Shown here one piece after another: positions 5,054 through 10,993 of a stretch of DNA of 10,993 bases. The DNA is from Bacillota bacterium. Lineage in GTDB: Bacteria; Bacillota; Clostridia; Peptostreptococcales; Anaerovoracaceae. The notes beneath the pieces were generated by a model. That model was not told where the DNA came from. It saw only the letters and a program-made list of their open reading frames with translations, and did no database searches. The position numbers and the translations under genes are program-made. Within the stretch, counting starts at the first letter, position 1. Every line of letters begins with the position of its first letter. The DNA is taken from positions 1 to 10,993 of the forward strand of contig JAAWDW010000118.1 of the NCBI GenBank assembly GCA_022793975.1, written 5' to 3'.

Positions 5054-6529
5054 CTACTCCGCCTTTGTCAGTCTGTATATAGCGTCCGCATATATCTTAG
5101 CCGCAAGTACAAGATTCTCAATTTTTATGCACTCGTTCGGCTGATGCGCATACTCAGGCTCCCCCGGAAACAAAGGACCAAAAGCTACAATACCCTCACA
5201 CGCCTTGGCATAAGTGCCGCCACCTATCACAAGCGGCTTGCTCTCCGTATCTCCCGTATGTTTTCTGTATACATCCATCAATGTTGTAATAAACGGACTG
5301 TCAGGTTCCATATAAATAGGCTTCATATCTTTTTCTTTTATTACACCCAGATTGTATTTATTGAGCACAGGCATCATTCCATCATACACCGCATCCGCAT
5401 CGACAGTCACCGGATAACGCACATTAACCGTAAGCCTTACAGCCTTTGCGTCCATTTCTATCATTCCTATATTGAATACCAGCTTACCGGACTGTTCATC
5501 GGAAAACCCACAGCCTATACTTGTCCCGTCTGTTTCAAAAGCTATATATTTATTATAAAACTCAACAAATTCCGCCGCATCTTCGTTCACGATATCAAGC
5601 CTGCCGAGAAACATCATCAGCACCGAAACAGCGTTAAGCCCGACCCACGGTGTAGCTCCGTGTGCGGATACACCGCCCGCAGTAATTTCAAGGCTCTTTC
5701 CAATGCCTTTAACTGCAAGTTTATAGCCCGTCTCGTTTCTGAATGCAATCGCCAATTCCTTTATCTTATCATAATTTCCCGAAATATCATCACGCACCAC
5801 AGCTCTCGCGAAATCCGCCACTACATTCGGCGCACTGCCGCCGCTTATACTGCGGAGTTCCAGACCTTTATTCACATTCTTTCCAAATTTTTTAGCTATT
5901 TCAAACACAAGAGTGCCTTTTTCTCCGTTTATCGCCGGAAAATCGGCATCAGGTGTAAATCCAAAATCCGGCTTTTTCACTTTTGATAGATAATACCTCA
6001 TTCCGTTCCAGTTTGTTTCTTCATCGAGTCCTAGTATCAAGCGCACTTTCTTAGCCGGCACAAAGCCCGAATCCTTAAGCGCTTTCATAGCAAAATACGC
6101 TGCCAGCGTCGCTCCTTTATCATCGTCCGTACCACGCCCGTACACTTTACCGTCCTTGACAACACCCTCATAAGGTCCAAAATCCCAGCCCGAAAGCTCC
6201 CCCTCCGGTACTACATCAAGATGTCCGAGAATGCCCATTATCTCATCGGAAGTGCCGATTATATTTCCTTCTCCATCAAGTTCATAACCGCCGAATTCTA
6301 TATGACCTCCGTAATTGTCAACATTTTCTGTCTCAAATCCATCAGCGCTGCCGCGGACAAGCATATATTCAAATGCCTCCTGTACACCTGCTCCGAACGG
6401 CAGAAGTCCTTTTTCCGGAACCTCAACAGGCTCCTCTTCAACGCTTTTTATGCGTACAAGTTCACAAAGCGTCTCTATCATTTCATCTTTGTATTCATCA
6501 ATCAATTTTAAGTAATCCGTTTGCATCAT
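5054..6529 (-). CDS. M20-family (PepV/Sapep-like) metallodipeptidase, second copy
   Basis: A 491-aa cytoplasmic di-metal peptidase related to the gene at 2548-3951. Key residues are His103 and Asp105 in HLDVVPEG, Asp136 in GRGTDDDKG, Glu170-Glu171 in LDEET, Asp196 in DADFP, and His462 in YAHQPNE near the C-terminus. The lid motif is AGGVSAHGATPWVG, with the expected SAHG form. The start is taken as the first of two adjacent ATGs (6529 and 6526), because AGGAG (6536-6540) sits 6 and 9 nt before them; a longer open frame up to 6601 would lie inside the upstream gene. The gene overlaps the CapA-like gene end by 32 nt, which points to coupling in one operon. No clear terminator follows it, and the ribU promoter begins only 24 nt past its stop. 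Compared with the first copy it has about 24 more residues, partly in a loop at 80-98. Confidence 0.92.
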   Translation of the reverse strand: MMQTDYLKLIDEYKDEMIETLCELVRIKSVEEEPVEVPEKGLLPFGAGVQEAFEYMLVRGSADGFETENVDNYGGHIEFGGYELDGEGNIIGTSDEIMGILGHLDVVPEGELSGWDFGPYEGVVKDGKVYGRGTDDDKGATLAAYFAMKALKDSGFVPAKKVRLILGLDEETNWNGMRYYLSKVKKPDFGFTPDADFPAINGEKGTLVFEIAKKFGKNVNKGLELRSISGGSAPNVVADFARAVVRDDISGNYDKIKELAIAFRNETGYKLAVKGIGKSLEITAGGVSAHGATPWVGLNAVSVLMMFLGRLDIVNEDAAEFVEFYNKYIAFETDGTSIGCGFSDEQSGKLVFNIGMIEMDAKAVRLTVNVRYPVTVDADAVYDGMMPVLNKYNLGVIKEKDMKPIYMEPDSPFITTLMDVYRKHTGDTESKPLVIGGGTYAKACEGIVAFGPLFPGEPEYAHQPNECIKIENLVLAAKIYADAIYRLTKAE

Positions 6530-7742
6530 TAAGCGCTCCTTTCGCTCTTGTAAGATGTCCCGACTGTGCAAGCACCGCATTTGTTTCAAGTTCATCGTCA
6601 AGCGGTATTACCGAGTACATCGTCTTTCCACCGGCAGAATATCTGTCCACCCATGTCGGTACGGCAGACATCTCCGTACCCGCAATAACACCGTTTGCCC
6701 TGTCGTAATCCACTTTTACCTGTGCAATAACACCCGTCTCCGTGTAACGCTTGTCTGCACCGAGCGTCTCTACTCTCTGATTTGATATGAAATTGCCCAT
6801 ACTGAAAAATACAGGCACGCCGTCTACATACTCCGCTTCCTGAAGATTGTGCGGATGCGATGCAAATATCATATCTATATCCATCATTTCAACCGACTTC
6901 TCAGCCATATATCTCTGCCACTTATTTGCCGAAAGTTGATATTCCTCGCCCCAGTGATAATAAAGCACGACAATTTCAGCGCCTGCTTTCTTTGCTTCAT
7001 CAACCGTGGCCTTTATCTTTAAAAGCTCGGCATCTATATTTTCATATCCGAAAGAATTTATACGTACACTGTTTTCGGAAGAAAGCCGCACACCGTTAAG
7101 ATAAACACCGCCGTCCGGAGACGGAGTCTGGTATGTGTACGATATGACCGCAATATCCACACCTTTGACATTTATCACTGCATAGCGCGGGGATATGCCG
7201 TCTGTCGTACTTCCTGTTGTTACAAATCCGTTATCCTTAAGCACCTCAACCGTACGCACTATCCCGTTTCCGCCGCGGTCATACATATGATTGTTAGCTG
7301 TAAGCGCCACATCAAAACCCGCTTCCGCAAGGTTTTCAGCCAGCGCATCCGGTGAACTGAAAGCCGGATATCCGCTATAAGGCGGACCGCCGAAAGTCGT
7401 TTCCACATTGCAGAGCGCAATGTCAGCCGCTTTTATGTATTTCTTCACATATTCAAAATTATCGGCAAAGCTGTATGTGCCGTCACCTTGCGCTGCCGAC
7501 TGCACCTGCGATGTGTGAGCCATTATATCGCCCACACAAGCAATATCTATACTTATAATATCAGGCTCTGCCAAAGCCGCATCTCCGGCGCCTGTACCGT
7601 CCTCTATACGGCCGGCACTGCCGCTTGCAGCATAAAGACCATCTTCGCTCTCTTCATGCGAAAATAGTGGGAACAGCGCAAGCGCCCCCACTATTACTGC
7701 CAAACCTATTACGGTGTATATAAGCTTATTTCTCTTTTTCAT
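6498..7742 (-). CDS. Membrane-anchored CapA-family protein (poly-gamma-glutamate synthesis CapA/PgsA-like metallophosphatase fold)
   Basis: 414 aa. A short basic start (MKKRNK) and one hydrophobic segment (7-26) suggest an N-terminal anchor with the rest outside the cell; a Ser/Gly/Ala/Glu-rich linker (about 28-60) follows. The CapA domain covers about 64-365 and shows GDIMAH (71-76), NVETTF (112-117), TANNHMYDRG (148-157), HWGEEY (263-268), SHPHNLQ (295-301) and FSMGNFISN (313-321), the expected conserved blocks with putative metal ligands. CapA/PgsA takes part in poly-gamma-glutamate export or attachment in Bacillus, but no capB or capC gene is seen here, so the role of this copy is open. 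The ATG at 7742 is one base after the stop of the Nfu gene (TAATATG), so coupling is likely; an in-frame TTG at 7751 is less likely. The 3' end overlaps the dipeptidase gene. Confidence 0.88.
   Translation of the reverse strand: MKKRNKLIYTVIGLAVIVGALALFPLFSHEESEDGLYAASGSAGRIEDGTGAGDAALAEPDIISIDIACVGDIMAHTSQVQSAAQGDGTYSFADNFEYVKKYIKAADIALCNVETTFGGPPYSGYPAFSSPDALAENLAEAGFDVALTANNHMYDRGGNGIVRTVEVLKDNGFVTTGSTTDGISPRYAVINVKGVDIAVISYTYQTPSPDGGVYLNGVRLSSENSVRINSFGYENIDAELLKIKATVDEAKKAGAEIVVLYYHWGEEYQLSANKWQRYMAEKSVEMMDIDMIFASHPHNLQEAEYVDGVPVFFSMGNFISNQRVETLGADKRYTETGVIAQVKVDYDRANGVIAGTEMSAVPTWVDRYSAGGKTMYSVIPLDDELETNAVLAQSGHLTRAKGALNDANGLLKID
6536..6540 (-). promoter_or_regulatory. Ribosome binding site AGGAG inside the capA-like gene
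   Basis: AAAGGAG ends 6 nt before ATG 6529 and 9 nt before ATG 6526. It fixes the dipeptidase start within the last codons of the CapA-like gene and excludes the longer frame. Confidence 0.75.
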
Positions 7743-7743
7743 A

Positions 7744-7965
7744 TTAATCAACGGCTTCTACCGTGAAAGTCTCACCGCAGCTTTCCTGTATCACTCTTTC
7801 AACAACGCCTTTTATCGTCATCCTTGCACCCGGACATCCCGCACAGTGACCTTGAAGTCTTACATGTACAATATCATCCGTAAGGTCCACAAATTCTATA
7901 TCTCCGCCGTCTCTCTGAAGTATAGGTCTGATCTGCTCAAGCGCTTCTTTAATCTTCTGTTCCAT
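7744..7965 (-). CDS. NifU-like C-terminal (Nfu) domain Fe-S cluster protein
   Basis: A 73-aa stand-alone Nfu domain. The hallmark is CAGCPGA with Cys41 and Cys44, which in characterised Nfu proteins hold an Fe-S cluster at a dimer interface for delivery to apo-proteins. RDGGDIEFVD (18-27) and HVRLQGHC (34-41) are also typical of the family. It lacks the NifU N-terminal IscU-like and central ferredoxin domains, as is common in Firmicutes. The ATG follows AAAGGAG (7973-7979) with a 7-nt spacer. It is the first gene after a strong promoter and sits one base before the CapA-like gene; I see no functional link to the two downstream genes, and it may simply share their promoter. No cysteine is missing. 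Confidence 0.95.
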   Translation of the reverse strand: MEQKIKEALEQIRPILQRDGGDIEFVDLTDDIVHVRLQGHCAGCPGARMTIKGVVERVIQESCGETFTVEAVD

Positions 7966-7995
7966 TTTATTACTCCTTTTCTTTACTGCTTATAT

Positions 7996-8024
7996 ATTAT
8001 ACTATTTCCCATACAAGTTTTCAA
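7996..8024 (-). promoter_or_regulatory. Sigma-A promoter for the nfu-capA-dipeptidase operon
   Basis: On the minus strand TTGAAA (8019-8024), a 17-nt spacer and a perfect TATAAT (7996-8001), about 30 nt from the Nfu start codon. The untranslated leader would be short. Confidence 0.9.
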
Positions 8025-8040
8025 TATCCCATTCAATTTT

Positions 8041-8075
8041 ATAAAACAATCTGCAAAAATAAATTCAATTTTGCA
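8041..8075 (-). terminator. Possible weak AT-rich terminator after the liv operon
   Basis: On the minus strand TGCAAAA (8069-8075) can pair with TTTTGCA (8052-8058) across a 10-nt loop, followed by GATTGTTTTAT. It starts 4 nt past the binding-protein stop codon. The stem has only two G-C pairs, so read-through into the nfu operon is possible. Confidence 0.3.
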
Positions 8076-8079
8076 AAGC

Positions 8080-9336
8080 TCATTCCTGCACAGCTCCTAT
8101 ATCTCCTGTCTGCCCGATAATATCAAGAGGATTTACTACTGCAGGCTCCATAGTATATATATTGTGTGCCTGTCCGTTTATAATTCCTTTTATAATAACT
8201 GTTTTCATAGGATCCCCGCCCGCGCCGAGCGTAATATTTCCCGATGCGCCCGGATGTTGAAATGTGTACTGCAAGCTCAGTCTCAGCAAATCTCCGTCCC
8301 GCACAGTCCCTATCTTGTCGAGCGCGGCCACAGCTATCATATATGCATCGAATCCGAGGGCAGCCTCAGGCTCCGGCACTGCATCTTCTCCATATTTCTC
8401 TCTGTAAGCACGAAGAAACAGCTCTGTAGTGCTATTTACACTTGTTTCAGCATCATATACGGTAGAAAACACCGCCAGCTTTGCCGCATCTCCTGCTTTT
8501 TCTATGAAGCTTTCGGTATCCCACGCCTCAGTACCGAGAAATACAGCGTTTATTCCCATTTCCTTTGCCTGTACAAGTATCGCGGCCCCGTCCGTTTCAT
8601 TTGCCGGCAAGAATACAACAGGCGCTCCCGACTGTTTTATCTGCGAAAGCTGCGATGAAAAATCTGTATCTCCCGCCGTATATTCCACGGTTTTTACTAT
8701 CGCCGACGGATTTGTGCTGTCCAGCACAAATTTATCCTCAAACGCCGAAACAAGCGCCGCCGCCAGATCGTCATTACGCGGGCGCATCACCGCCGCAGAT
8801 GCTGCTCCGATAGACTCCACGGCATATTTGGCAAGCGCCACTCCCTGATACGAATCTATAAAGCAAACTCTGAAATAATACGGATTATTGCTTGTAACCA
8901 GCGGATTTTTATTTGTAACCGCAATCGTCGGTATTTGTGCTTCCTCTATATATTTCCCCGCCACGAGCGAATATACATTGCCGTAACTTCCGAGAATTAT
9001 CGCCGGCTTTTTCTTTATAAGTTCCTGTATTGCTTCCTCGGCAACGTATATATCAGACTTGTTATCCGCATATATGAGTTCAACATTTTTCTTCATACAA
9101 GTCGGAAACACCTCGCGTCCGAGCTCGATTCCTTTTATTTCAAGTTCGCCAAACTCCTTGTCCGCTCCCGAAAGAGGCTCAAACACACCTATTTTTACAG
9201 TCTCGTAAGTTTCCTCGCTTTTATCCACAAACTCCCTGTAAAAAGCATCGTATGTATCACAGGCCGTAAGCGAAAGCAAAGTCACTGCAATAATCGCCGT
9301 CGATATAGCTATTTTCAGTCTTAATCCCAGTCTCAA
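8080..9336 (-). CDS. Branched-chain amino acid ABC transporter substrate-binding lipoprotein (LivK/LivJ-like)
   Basis: 418 aa, type 1 periplasmic-binding fold (Peripla_BP_6 family). A lipoprotein signal peptide is clear: basic start, hydrophobic stretch 9-23 and lipobox LTAC with Cys26 as the lipidation site, so it should be tethered to the outer face of the membrane. A linker (27-46) leads to VKIGVFEPLSG (47-57), the first strand of the fold, followed by family features such as PAIILGSYGN (110-119), PTIAVTNKNP (136-145) and YYFRVCFID (153-161). The start is a TTG at 9336; the nearby ATG (9341) runs into a stop after two codons. GGGAG (9344-9348) is 7 nt upstream and overlaps the livF stop codon. 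The gene follows livF by 11 nt and is last in the operon, whereas the binding-protein gene usually comes first. Ligand specificity for Leu/Ile/Val is inferred from context; related proteins also bind other amides or amino acids. Confidence 0.93.
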   Translation of the reverse strand: MRLGLRLKIAISTAIIAVTLLSLTACDTYDAFYREFVDKSEETYETVKIGVFEPLSGADKEFGELEIKGIELGREVFPTCMKKNVELIYADNKSDIYVAEEAIQELIKKKPAIILGSYGNVYSLVAGKYIEEAQIPTIAVTNKNPLVTSNNPYYFRVCFIDSYQGVALAKYAVESIGAASAAVMRPRNDDLAAALVSAFEDKFVLDSTNPSAIVKTVEYTAGDTDFSSQLSQIKQSGAPVVFLPANETDGAAILVQAKEMGINAVFLGTEAWDTESFIEKAGDAAKLAVFSTVYDAETSVNSTTELFLRAYREKYGEDAVPEPEAALGFDAYMIAVAALDKIGTVRDGDLLRLSLQYTFQHPGASGNITLGAGGDPMKTVIIKGIINGQAHNIYTMEPAVVNPLDIIGQTGDIGAVQE

Positions 9337-9343
9337 TACATTT

Positions 9344-9348
9344 CTCCC
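9344..9348 (-). promoter_or_regulatory. Ribosome binding site GGGAG for the TTG-started binding-protein gene
   Basis: GGGAG overlaps the livF stop codon (9348-9350) by one base and lies 7 nt before TTG 9336. This supports the TTG start and coupling of binding-protein translation to livF. Confidence 0.7.
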
Positions 9349-10052
9349 TATTCTCCGAGATACGCAGAACGCACTCTGTCATCATTTAGAAGTTCACGCC
9401 CCGATCCTGACATCGTAATCGTACCCGTTTCCATTACATAAGCAAAGTCAGATATCTCAAGCGCTGCTTTCGCGTTTTGCTCTATGAGCAAAACATTTAC
9501 TCCCGAATTGTTTATTTCTTTGATAATTTCAAATATATCTTTGATAATAAGCGGAGCAAGTCCGAGCGAAGGCTCATCAAGCATGAGGAGTTTTGGACGA
9601 GCCATAAGCGCTCTTCCTACAGCAAGCATCTGCTGCTCCCCCCCTGAAAGCGTGCCCGCAAGCTGCCACTCCCTTTCCTTCATACGCGGAAACAGTTCAT
9701 ACACCCATTCTCTGTCCTTTTTTATATCTGCCTTATCTTTTCTCAGATAAGAGCCCATTGTCAGATTTTCGTCTACCGTAAGATCCGGAAATACGCGTCT
9801 GCCTTCAGGACAGAGCACAATACCCTGTTTTACCACATCTCTTGTATTCATCTTAGAAATATCAACACTGTTAAATTCGATATATCCCTCAGGTTTGCCG
9901 ACAAGGCTCATTATAGCTTTCAATGTCGTGCTTTTACCTGCTCCGTTTGCACCGATGAGCGATATTATCTGGCCATCGGCAACTTCCATATTTATACCCC
10001 GCAGAGCGTGGATTCCGCCATAATATACATGTAAATTTTCAATTTTAAGCAT
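9348..10052 (-). CDS. livF: Branched-chain amino acid ABC transporter ATP-binding protein LivF
   Basis: A 234-aa ATPase, the usual LivF length. Motifs: Walker A GANGAGKS (34-41), the LivF-type Q-loop region LCPEGRRVFPDLTV (80-93), the ABC signature LSGGEQQ (135-141), Walker B LLMLDEP (155-161), and LLIEQNA (188-194), where LivF proteins carry Gln-Asn in place of the usual His switch. It pairs with LivG on the inner face of the membrane to power import through LivH/LivM. The ATG begins one base after the livG stop; the G-rich GGGGGTGG (10059-10066) upstream is an acceptable binding site. The binding-protein gene follows after 11 nt. Confidence 0.97.
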   Translation of the reverse strand: MLKIENLHVYYGGIHALRGINMEVADGQIISLIGANGAGKSTTLKAIMSLVGKPEGYIEFNSVDISKMNTRDVVKQGIVLCPEGRRVFPDLTVDENLTMGSYLRKDKADIKKDREWVYELFPRMKEREWQLAGTLSGGEQQMLAVGRALMARPKLLMLDEPSLGLAPLIIKDIFEIIKEINNSGVNVLLIEQNAKAALEISDFAYVMETGTITMSGSGRELLNDDRVRSAYLGE

Positions 10053-10053
10053 T

Positions 10054-10890
10054 TTAGTCCACCCCCAGATACGCTTCTATAACCTTAGGGTTATTCTGTA
10101 CTTCCTGCGGATTGCCTTCCGCAATAAGCGTGCCGTAATCGAGTACATAGATTCTTTCGCAGATACCCATTACTACCTGCATATGGTGCTCTATCATAAG
10201 TATGGAAAGGTCAAAATCATCTCTTATCCTGCCTACAAAATGCATAAGATCATCAGATTCCTGCGGATTCATTCCCGCCGCAGGCTCATCAAGCAGCAGA
10301 AGCTGCGGTTTTGTTGCCAGCGCTCTTGCTATCTCAAGATGCCTCTGCTTACCGTAAGGCAGCGATGTTGAAATATCATCCTTATTTTTTTCCAGATCGA
10401 GTATCCTGAGAAGCTCCATAGTCTCCTCACGCATACGCTTTTCTTCTTTTTTGTTTATCATCATCGTTGCCGAAAAAAGGTTAGCCTTGATATTCATATG
10501 CTTGGCGATGAGTACATTTTCAAAAACTGTAAGCTCTTTGAACAACCTTATATTCTGAAATGTTCTCGCAACACCCATTTTCGTTATCTTATCCGGAGTC
10601 GGCGCCAGTGAACCTGTGTACTTGCCGGCGTTAAGACCGTTATATATTTCTTTCATTTTACCATGAGGATGATTCTGCGCCACAAGCTTATCATTTAAGT
10701 AAATTGCTCCGTTTGTCGGTGCATACACACCTGTCACCATATTAAATACAGTCGTCTTTCCCGCTCCGTTAGGACCTATAAGCCCTATAATTTCGCCTTT
10801 GTTTACCTTCATATTGAGGTTGTTTACTGCTACAACGCCTCCGAACTGCATCGTGAGGTCACACACTTTAAGTACATTTTCTTTACTCAA
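10054..10890 (-). CDS. livG: Branched-chain amino acid ABC transporter ATP-binding protein LivG
   Basis: A 278-aa ATPase partner of LivF. Motifs: Walker A GPNGAGKT (39-46), Q-loop RTFQNIRLF (109-117), signature region LPYGKQRHLEIARAL (177-191), Walker B LLLLDEP (197-203) and the switch His235 in IEHHM. It is longer than the roughly 255 aa of enteric LivG; the extra length is a polar insertion at about 70-100 before the Q-loop. The signature reads LPYGKQR where LSYGQQR is common, a substitution that I expect to be tolerated. The start is TTG (10888-10890), with AAGGAGG (10900-10906) 9 nt upstream, and the TTGA overlaps the stop of livM, as in the common ATGA coupling. Confidence 0.96.
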   Translation of the reverse strand: MSKENVLKVCDLTMQFGGVVAVNNLNMKVNKGEIIGLIGPNGAGKTTVFNMVTGVYAPTNGAIYLNDKLVAQNHPHGKMKEIYNGLNAGKYTGSLAPTPDKITKMGVARTFQNIRLFKELTVFENVLIAKHMNIKANLFSATMMINKKEEKRMREETMELLRILDLEKNKDDISTSLPYGKQRHLEIARALATKPQLLLLDEPAAGMNPQESDDLMHFVGRIRDDFDLSILMIEHHMQVVMGICERIYVLDYGTLIAEGNPQEVQNNPKVIEAYLGVD

Positions 10891-10993
10891 GCTTCGCCGC
10901 CTCCTTCCGCTGCGCCGGCAGTTTTCTTTCTTTTCTTTTTGGTGAAGAAATTATATATACCATCCCATGAAAATTCCCTGCTGCCCATAATTC
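10887..10993 (-). CDS. livM: Branched-chain amino acid ABC transporter permease LivM, C-terminal end
   Basis: Only the last 34 residues lie in the window. They begin IMGSREFSWDGIYNFF and finish with a Lys/Arg-rich and then Gly/Ala-rich tail. The MGxREFS pattern directly after the last membrane helix is typical of clostridial LivM ends, and the gene position upstream of livG agrees with this. Its TGA stop (10887-10889) overlaps the TTG start of livG. The other two minus-strand frames are less convincing. Identification rests on a short tail and on gene order. Confidence 0.8.
   Translation of the reverse strand, partial: IMGSREFSWDGIYNFFTKKKRKKTAGAAEGGGEA
10900..10906 (-). promoter_or_regulatory. 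Ribosome binding site AAGGAGG for TTG-started livG
   Basis: A full AAGGAGG lies inside the end of livM, 9 nt before TTG 10890. No in-frame ATG exists near the LivG N-terminus, so this site decides the start. Confidence 0.8.

Noticed and set aside
5024..5986. Long plus-strand open frame of 320 codons opposite the second M20 gene
   Set aside because: It lies antisense to a gene with complete catalytic motifs, its translation is low-complexity basic/aromatic sequence with no recognisable domain, and it lacks a good start signal.
6530..6601. N-terminal extension of the second M20 dipeptidase to an upstream start at 6601
   Set aside because: The strong AGGAG at 6536-6540 precedes ATG 6529, the family N-terminus begins there, and the extension lies within the CapA-like coding sequence.
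6498..7751. A poly-gamma-glutamate capsule locus based on the CapA-like gene
   Set aside because: No capB, capC or capE-like gene is present, and the neighbours are an Nfu protein and a dipeptidase.
8031..8071. Direct repeats of AAAATTGAAT near the nfu promoter as possible regulator sites
   Set aside because: The copies are very AT-rich, are found in an AT-rich gap, and are expected by chance; one overlaps the weak terminator arm.
7714..8658. Plus-strand open frame of 314 codons across the nfu gene, its promoter and the binding-protein gene
   Set aside because: It runs antisense across two well-supported genes and a promoter, and its translation shows only Tyr/Ser/Leu-rich composition with no domain.
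1..10993. Mobile element, prophage, toxin-antitoxin or defence system
   Set aside because: I saw no transposase, integrase, phage gene, terminal repeats, CRISPR-like spaced repeats or paired small toxin/antitoxin frames; composition is even across the window.

Overview
The window looks like chromosomal DNA from an anaerobic low-to-moderate GC Bacillota, most likely the class Clostridia. The grounds are AT-rich intergenic DNA with near-consensus housekeeping promoters, strong GGAGG-type ribosome binding sites, three probable TTG starts, a tsaE-tsaB-rimI cluster, a RibU-type ECF riboflavin transporter behind an FMN riboswitch, and two M20 (PepV-like) dipeptidases. I cannot name a genus. I see no insertion sequence, prophage, CRISPR array, tRNA or rRNA. 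The content is ordinary housekeeping and nutrient uptake, not an accessory island.

Layout, left to right. (1) 1-175, minus: N-terminus of a small cysteine-containing protein of unknown function, cut by the window edge. (2) 361-2170, minus: tsaE, tsaB and rimI as a tight operon for t6A tRNA modification plus a GNAT N-acetyltransferase, with a probable extended -10 promoter just upstream of tsaE. (3) 2171-2547: intergenic region with divergent promoters and a structured leader before the next gene. (4) 2548-3951, plus: a PepV-like metallodipeptidase, the only plus-strand gene. (5) 3999-4044: a perfect 21-bp inverted repeat forming a terminator shared by the convergent dipeptidase and ribU genes. 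(6) 4038-5030, minus: ribU with its promoter, an FMN riboswitch and a leader terminator. (7) 5054-8024, minus: one promoter, then an Nfu-type Fe-S scaffold gene, a membrane-anchored CapA-like protein and a second M20 dipeptidase, with overlapping or nearly touching ends. (8) 8080-10993, minus: the 3' part of a branched-chain amino acid ABC transporter operon, with the end of livM, then livG, livF and, unusually last, the substrate-binding lipoprotein gene.

How the genes work together: the liv system imports branched-chain amino acids and the two dipeptidases release amino acids from short peptides, so much of the window points to amino-acid and peptide scavenging. The ribU unit imports riboflavin when FMN is low; its leader carries a 7-nt complementarity between the 5' end of the aptamer and the 5' arm of the terminator that would explain the switch. 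TsaE and TsaB work with TsaD (not in this window) on tRNA. I found no convincing undescribed system. The best second looks are the riboswitch expression platform, the folded leader of the first dipeptidase gene, and the nfu-capA-dipeptidase operon.
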